Assembly (NCBI GenBank): GCA_022614795.1 | Contig: JAKEHX010000372.1 | Location: 1-6,870, forward strand | Direction of reading: 5' to 3' | Source of the DNA: Planctomycetaceae bacterium | Lineage (GTDB): Bacteria > Planctomycetota > Planctomycetia > Pirellulales > Pirellulaceae | Length of the DNA stretch: 6,870 nt | Part shown: positions 1 through 4,800 of the stretch, one piece after another | Layout: every line of letters starts with the position of its first letter | How positions within the stretch are numbered: position 1 is the stretch's first letter | Notes under the pieces: generated by a model | What the model saw: only the letters and a program-made list of their open reading frames with translations | Database searches by the model: none | Told to the model about the DNA's origin: nothing | Program-made: the position numbers and the translations under genes

Positions 1-1150
1 GCAGCGACACGCTCGGCAACACGTCGGCCACCAGGTCGACACTGGCCTCGCCAATAAACGCGGCCTGGTCCTCGTCGAATTCCTCGAGCAGCGTGGGCGG
101 CGTGGTGCCCAACGGCGTCGTGACAACTTCGTTGGTCAGCGAGTAGTGATTGGCATACAGGCCGGCCTTGCCTTCCGCGCCGATGCGCAGGCCCTGCATG
201 AGACCGACCCAGATGTCGCCGCCCGTTTGAAAACCGGCCAGATCGTTATCGGCATCCACCGTGTAATCGAGCGCCGCCAACGGGCCCGTCGGATCATTAG
301 GAAGCGTCTCAGAGCCCTGACTGCTGAATTCGAACTCTTCGTTCAACTTGGTGTAGCGGAAACCGCCCAACAGCGTGCCCGAAATGCGCGGCGACCAACC
401 GACCCAATACCGCCGATAGCTGATCTCCGCCGTTTGCAACGTCGATTCGATGGAAATACTGTGCTCCGAGGCGCGTTCGGTTTCCGGCATCGGACCGCCC
501 GGGGCAGTTACCGTCACCGGGTTTGTCCCGAATTCCGAAAACAGCGAAAACAGGTCGGGGTCGTTCTGATCGACGAACGTCGCGGAATCCTCGAAGCTGT
601 AAATACCCATGTATCCGAACTCGAGCACCGACAGCGGGCAAATGTCGTAGCGACCGACGATGCGGAAGCCCGGCTCCCAGTCGTATTCGAGATCGCTGCT
701 GGAGAGCACGACGGGACCGCCCACATCCTCGACGGTGAAATCAATTTCCTCGCCGAATGTTTCATCGCGCTCCAAATACACGGCCTCGGCGCGCACGTCG
801 AAGTAATGCGGACCGCGCTGATCGATGAGGTATCCCTCGGTGCCGACGTCGTTCATCAGGTCGTAACCAACCGGCGGAGTCGTGCCGCCGTAGCCCATCG
901 GCATCGGGCCCGTGAAACCATGATGCGGCTCGCGCCCACCAAAAACTCCGTGCGCGCCAATGCCAGGACCAGCGTCGTAGCAACCCGAGGGCCCGACGAT
1001 CTGGCCGCTCGTGTCGTGCGGATAGACCATGCGGTAACTTCCGGGCGGCGCTTGTCCGGGCGCCGCGAGCGGACAGGCGGTCATCGCCGTCACGGTTGTG
1101 ATGCAAGCTATGAGCCGCGCAAGTGATCGTGCTGGCGATCCAATACGCAT
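1..1150 (-). CDS. BBP7-family outer-membrane beta-barrel protein (3' end outside window)
   Basis: The reading frame is open from ATG at 1150 to the left edge: 383 codons, with the C-terminus missing. Residues 1-34 look like a Sec signal peptide, with Arg residues early on, a hydrophobic stretch around LARLIACITTV and likely cleavage near PGQA. A weaker lipobox-like MTAC ends at Cys26. Residues 35-110 are rich in Gly, Pro, His and Met and probably form a periplasmic or linker segment. From about residue 115 (HYFDVRAEAVYLERD) the sequence alternates aromatic/hydrophobic with polar residues, as in beta strands. It carries features I associate with planctomycete BBP7 putative porins: WEPGFRIVGRYD (158-169), ISYRRYW (243-249), LLGGFRYTKLNEEF (260-273), NDLAGFQTGGD (302-312) and KAGLYANHY (328-336). 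The role is presumably outer-membrane channel or structural barrel; the substrate is unknown. The start is supported by the signal peptide and a purine-rich GGGGGAAAG just upstream. The gene diverges from the protease gene. The family call rests on recalled motifs, not a search. Confidence 0.85.
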   Translation of the reverse strand, partial: MRIGSPARSLARLIACITTVTAMTACPLAAPGQAPPGSYRMVYPHDTSGQIVGPSGCYDAGPGIGAHGVFGGREPHHGFTGPMPMGYGGTTPPVGYDLMNDVGTEGYLIDQRGPHYFDVRAEAVYLERDETFGEEIDFTVEDVGGPVVLSSSDLEYDWEPGFRIVGRYDICPLSVLEFGYMGIYSFEDSATFVDQNDPDLFSLFSEFGTNPVTVTAPGGPMPETERASEHSISIESTLQTAEISYRRYWVGWSPRISGTLLGGFRYTKLNEEFEFSSQGSETLPNDPTGPLAALDYTVDADNDLAGFQTGGDIWVGLMQGLRIGAEGKAGLYANHYSLTNEVVTTPLGTTPPTLLEEFDEDQAAFIGEASVDLVADVLPSVSL

Positions 1151-1154
1151 CGGT

Positions 1155-1163
1155 CTTTCCCCC
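1155..1163 (-). promoter_or_regulatory. Probable ribosome binding site of the BBP7 gene
   Basis: On the minus strand GGGGGAAAG precedes the ATG at 1150. If GGGGGA is the core, the spacing is 7 nt. It is an imperfect Shine-Dalgarno match but is the only purine-rich run at the right distance. It lies about 12 nt from the outer edge of the palindromic repeat beginning at 1175, so leader folding could affect its access. Confidence 0.5.
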
Positions 1164-1174
1164 AAAGTCGATTT

Positions 1175-1289
1175 CGGATTGCGGATTGCGGATTGGGCAC
1201 GCTGTCACTCCGAGGTCTTCCGAGGAGTCCGGCCAGATTCCTCGGAGGACCTCGGAATGACAATTAATCAAATCCGCAATCCGCAATTG
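1175..1289. repeat. Nested palindromic repeat (REP/MITE-like), element A
   Basis: There are two concentric inverted repeats. The outer arms are 1178-1194 and 1271-1287, a perfect 17-bp match built from tandem heptamers (CGGATTG three times at 1175-1195, mirrored by AATCCGC copies at 1271-1284). The inner arms are 1204-1226 and 1239-1261, which match at 21 of 23 positions around a 12-nt centre (left arm GTCACTCCGAGG..., right arm ...CCTCGGAATGAC). It contains no transposase. The form suggests a non-autonomous palindromic mobile repeat. Because it is nearly self-complementary, both strands can be read as almost the same peptide (CHSEV..RG..PDSSEDLG), which explains spurious ORFs here. It lies in the presumed 5' leader of the BBP7 gene. 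Confidence 0.8.
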
Positions 1290-1348
1290 CTCCTTAGCCT
1301 CCGCTCGGAACAAACTATCGGACCGTTATCCGCGGAAAAGCCAGAGCT

Positions 1349-1364
1349 TTCGGCATATGCCGAA
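1349..1364. promoter_or_regulatory. Perfect 16-bp palindrome, candidate operator
   Basis: TTCGGCATATGCCGAA is a perfect inverted repeat with no spacer. It lies in the divergent intergenic region, about 200 bp upstream of the BBP7 start and about 105 bp upstream of the predicted -35 of the protease promoter. Its length and symmetry fit a site for a dimeric regulator. The regulator is unknown and the role is inference. Confidence 0.4.
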
Positions 1365-1469
1365 TACCTTTCCCAAGGTGCCCAGCTTCGTGCCGTCTAC
1401 GCGAATTCTCACGCGAATCATGACATCCGGGTCCGCCCAAATCGCCGCAAACTCCCGTCTGCAAACAAT

Positions 1470-1498
1470 TTGACGGCTTTTCCGGGCGCGATTAGGAT
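1470..1498 (+). promoter_or_regulatory. Predicted sigma70-type promoter for the protease gene
   Basis: A -35 box TTGACG (1470-1475, 5 of 6 to consensus) is followed by exactly 17 nt and a -10 box TAGGAT (1493-1498, 4 of 6). The predicted transcription start is near 1505, giving a leader of about 305 nt before the GTG at 1811. This is the best box pair I found in the intergenic region on this strand. I found no comparably good pair on the minus strand for the BBP7 gene. Confidence 0.5.
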
Positions 1499-1510
1499 AG
1501 GAAGATTGGA

Positions 1511-1545
1511 ACGACCGCAACGATAGCATCGTCCAAACCGGTCGT
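1511..1545 (+). other. Stem-loop at the predicted 5' end of the protease mRNA
   Basis: ACGACC (1511-1516) pairs with GGTCGT (1540-1545), and inside it ACGAT (1520-1524) pairs with ATCGT (1528-1532) around an AGC loop. The fold would begin about 6 nt after the predicted start site, so it could act as a 5' stabilising hairpin. This is inference from pairing only. Confidence 0.35.
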
Positions 1546-1586
1546 GGCGGGAAACTAGGGCCATTGCCGTTCGTACCGTGCGCGGG

Positions 1587-1683
1587 GGCGGTTTGAAAAC
1601 CGATTGTAGCTGGCCTCTGTGAGGCCGGCTTGCCATCATCCGCCGGGGTCACAGACCCCAGCTACAAGTTTTCCAAAACCGCC
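1587..1683. repeat. Multi-hairpin palindromic repeat, element B
   Basis: Imperfect terminal inverted repeats enclose two compact hairpins. The left arm, from about 1587 to 1613, ends in TGTAGCTGG; the right arm, 1658-1683, begins CCAGCTACA and ends AAAACCGCC. Inside are GGCCTC-TGT-GAGGCC (1612-1626) and GGGGTC-ACA-GACCCC (1645-1659), whose loops are reverse complements of each other. CCGGC (1625-1629) also pairs with GCCGG (1642-1646). Each outer arm contains its own small hairpin (CGGTTT/AAACCG at 1589-1602, GTTTT/AAAAC at 1668-1679). No coding content is evident. It looks like a non-autonomous REP/MITE-type element unrelated in sequence to element A. It would be transcribed in the protease leader. 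Confidence 0.75.
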
Positions 1684-1796
1684 GCGGCTAAACACCAGGG
1701 GATCAACAACATTCTATGGACACGCACCCACGGTCGTTGATCGGAACCGACGTCGTGGCGCCGTCCTTAGTGGGGCAGTAGCTGGAGTTTTCTGAG

Positions 1797-1803
1797 AAGG
1801 GGA
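1797..1803 (+). promoter_or_regulatory. Ribosome binding site deciding the GTG start of the protease
   Basis: AAGGGGA lies 7 nt upstream of the GTG at 1811. An in-frame TGA at 1793-1795 rules out any earlier start, and the Arg-rich N-terminus that follows is typical of large planctomycete exported proteins. Together these favour the GTG over the first downstream in-frame ATG. Confidence 0.65.
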
Positions 1804-1810
1804 TTCTTTC

Positions 1811-4800
1811 GTGAAGAGACGCAATCGAGCGAATCGTCGCCGCGGCTGGACATCGCGCCCGGCGTTACCGAACCTGTTTGCCACTCGCGACCCGCGCAAG
1901 CGGCGAGCGTTTTCATTCGAGCAATTGGAGCAGCGCCTGGCGTTCTCGATTGCGCCGCTTGAGCTGCAGACGACCAGCATTTCGAGCGACACGGCCGAAG
2001 GCGCCGCCGCCATCTTGCTGCGCGAATTGCAATGGGCCGCCATGCAATCCGGCAACACGACTCCTGTCCAGCTCACAACGATGGCATTGCCCACCGACCC
2101 CTATTTCCCCGATCCAAACAATCCCGGGCAAATGGGCCAGTGGCACTTGCTCAATATTGGTCAGGAAGTCGGCAATCCCGATTTTCAACACATCTACGGT
2201 CTCGCGGGCGAAGACATCAACGTCGTGGGGGCCTGGAACTTGGGTTACACGGGCCAGGGAATTCTCGTCGGCGTCATCGACGACGGCACGCAACTCTCGC
2301 ATCCCGATTTGATCGGCAACCTTGATCCCCTGCTCCGCTTCAATGCCAAAGACGGCACCGACAACGCGGGTCCGGAGACCTTGCTCGAGCCGTCGCACGG
2401 CACCGCGACCGCGGGCTTGATCGGCGCCACCTGGAGCCTGGAGACGATCGGTACCAACAGCGGCAACGGCGACAACGGCGAAGGCGGAACCACGATTGTG
2501 ACCTCCGGCGGCGGCGTCGGCGTGGCCCCGGAAGTCACCCTGGTGCCGATCCTCATGCTCGGCCCCGGGCCCTCGATTTTCGACAGCACCATCGGCCGTG
2601 TCGCGGCCTCATTCCGCTATGCGTTAATGCAAGGGCTGGACATCACAAACAACAGTTGGGGACCCGCCACGGAGCGCACGATTTCGCCAATCACCGAAGC
2701 CGAGCTGCAAGCCTTGCGCGACTCCGTGATCTTCGGGCGCGACGGCCTGGGCATGATCAATGTTTTTGCCTCGGGCAACAGCGGCGGACCTAACCAGGCG
2801 ACCGGATTCGAGGACGTAGGCAGCTACGATAGCGCCGCCTACAACCCGTTTGTCAACTCGCGCTACACGATCGCCGTTACCGGCGTCGATCACGACGGCG
2901 GATATAACAATGCCGACGGCACGATCACGACTTACCCGGAAGCCGGGCCAAGCGTCCTCGTCGCCGCGCCGACTGGCTCCAACGCCGCCCAAAACGTTGC
3001 CGATGACAACGGGCAAGGCAGCGGCATCTGGACGACCGACTTAGTCGGCAACTTCGGCTATAACGCCGCAGCCGATCCGATCACCGGCATCGATGACGAC
3101 CGCGACTTCCTGGCCGATCCAGATTACACGTCGCGCTTCAACGGAACGTCTGCCTCGGCGCCGCTGGTTTCCGGAGTCGTCGCGCTGATGCTCGACGCCA
3201 ATCCGAATCTCACGTATCGCGACGTGCAGGAAATCCTCGTCCGCAGCGCACGGCAGAACGCGCAGTTCGAAGTCCCCGCCATCGGCGGCGGAACGGAGGC
3301 GGCATACAGCACGTGGCAAACGAACCACATGCTCCCGTTCCGCGATCCGGATTCGTGGAACCTGGGTGTATTTCCACTTGAGGCGCTGTATGACCCCCTC
3401 GCCGATCCGACCCATAGAGATTTTCCATACACGGGCACCGGATTCGCCTTTGCCTCTCCGAGTGAAGGTAACGATTTCGCTCGGCAAGACGGGCACTATG
3501 AGTTGCAGCCAGCCGAGTTCACGAACGGCGCTGGCTACACCGTGAGCCAAGGGTACGGCGCTTACGGCGAACTTATCGGCTACGGACACGGCACCGTCGA
3601 TGCCGAATTGGCGGTCATCATGGCTAGGGATTGGCACACGCTGAATCAAGACATTCCGCCGGCTACCGAGAAAACATTCACTACGTTCATTAACCCCGTC
3701 GGCGGCGTCTTTAGATTCCCGGCGGCAGAAGAGGGCAATGACGATACTTTAAATCTTCTCGTTCCTGGCGGCATCGGTGGCGAATCTGGCTTCATAGATT
3801 TCTGGAACGAGTATGTCGCCGATCCTCCAGCTCCGTTCGACCCGGCCACCCCCCCCCCAGAATGGCCCGATAATACTCGCGGGTTTTCGTACCTAGACTT
3901 CACGGTCCCCGTTAGTCAGCAGATCAACGTAGAATGGGCCGAAGTCAAAGTCAGCATCAGTGGCCCGGCACAAGATGTCAACTACCTCAAGATCAATCTC
4001 ACGTCGCCGAGTGGGATGCAATCCGAGTTAAACCACTATTACCAGGATCTGGATTTCATTCCGAACAGGCTGCAAGATCTTTCCGAGCCTGCCACAGGTT
4101 GGGCTATTGGCTTTCCCGACGGCCTTACTACCGGCGACAGCTTCGTCTGGACGTTTTCCTCGAACCGCAGTTGGGGCGAAAGCACCAATACCGCCGTGAT
4201 CATTGATCCGCTCACCGGCGAACCGGTGGCTGGTCCAGGCTTTGGCGCAAATCCACTACCAATCTTCCGCGACTGGGAGCTGCATTTCGAGAACTGGTCC
4301 AACAGTGCATTTACGATCGATGGTATTGAAGTCGTCTGGCACGGCAAACCGATCGCCGGCGGACAGCTCGATCAGAACTGGCTTGCGGATGGCTGGAATG
4401 TGCCTGTCGGCCAGCGCATTCAAGGCTTCGTGGGCATTGATACGAACAACGACGACGAGTTCAGCGGCATCGACGCGGCCGTGAACAACGAGTGGAACGA
4501 TCGCTACATCCAAACGTTCTTCGGCAATCCAGCTGCTCCCCGCCAAAGCAACATGCACCGCCGGTTGTTGGACGACTTCATCGACAACAATTTCAACGGT
4601 GTTTACGACGCGGGCGACGTCCGGCTGCAAGAACCCTACGCGGCCAACGCCCTTGTCGAGGCCTTTGAGTTTACGGTCGATGGCGGCGGCAACGACGTCG
4701 TCGTCGCCCAGCCCATTGCCCAATTCCTGACTGGCGCCGACGGCAACTACTACTTCGATCTGTTGCCTGGGAATTACTACATTCGCGTCACGGATCGAAA

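Noticed and set aside
146..1126. A 326-codon open frame on the plus strand over the BBP7 gene
   Set aside because: It is Arg/Ala-rich with no domain pattern and overlaps the minus-strand frame that has a signal peptide and BBP7 motifs.
1204..1261. tRNA or structured RNA gene
   Set aside because: The fold is one long imperfect hairpin, without a cloverleaf or conserved tRNA elements such as the GTTCRANYC loop.
1175..1289. Rho-independent terminator
   Set aside because: The hairpins are strong but have no following T tract on either strand, and they lie between two gene starts, not after a gene end.
1098..1526. Open frames on both strands across 1098-1526 and 762-1313 containing a CHSEV/PDSSEDLG peptide
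   Set aside because: The shared peptide arises from the self-complementary repeat at 1175-1289, not from a gene. The frames have no ribosome binding site and run into the BBP7 gene in the wrong frame.
1151..1810. CRISPR array or conventional insertion sequence in the intergenic region
   Set aside because: There are no regularly spaced direct repeats with unique spacers and no transposase coding sequence; the repeats are palindromes.
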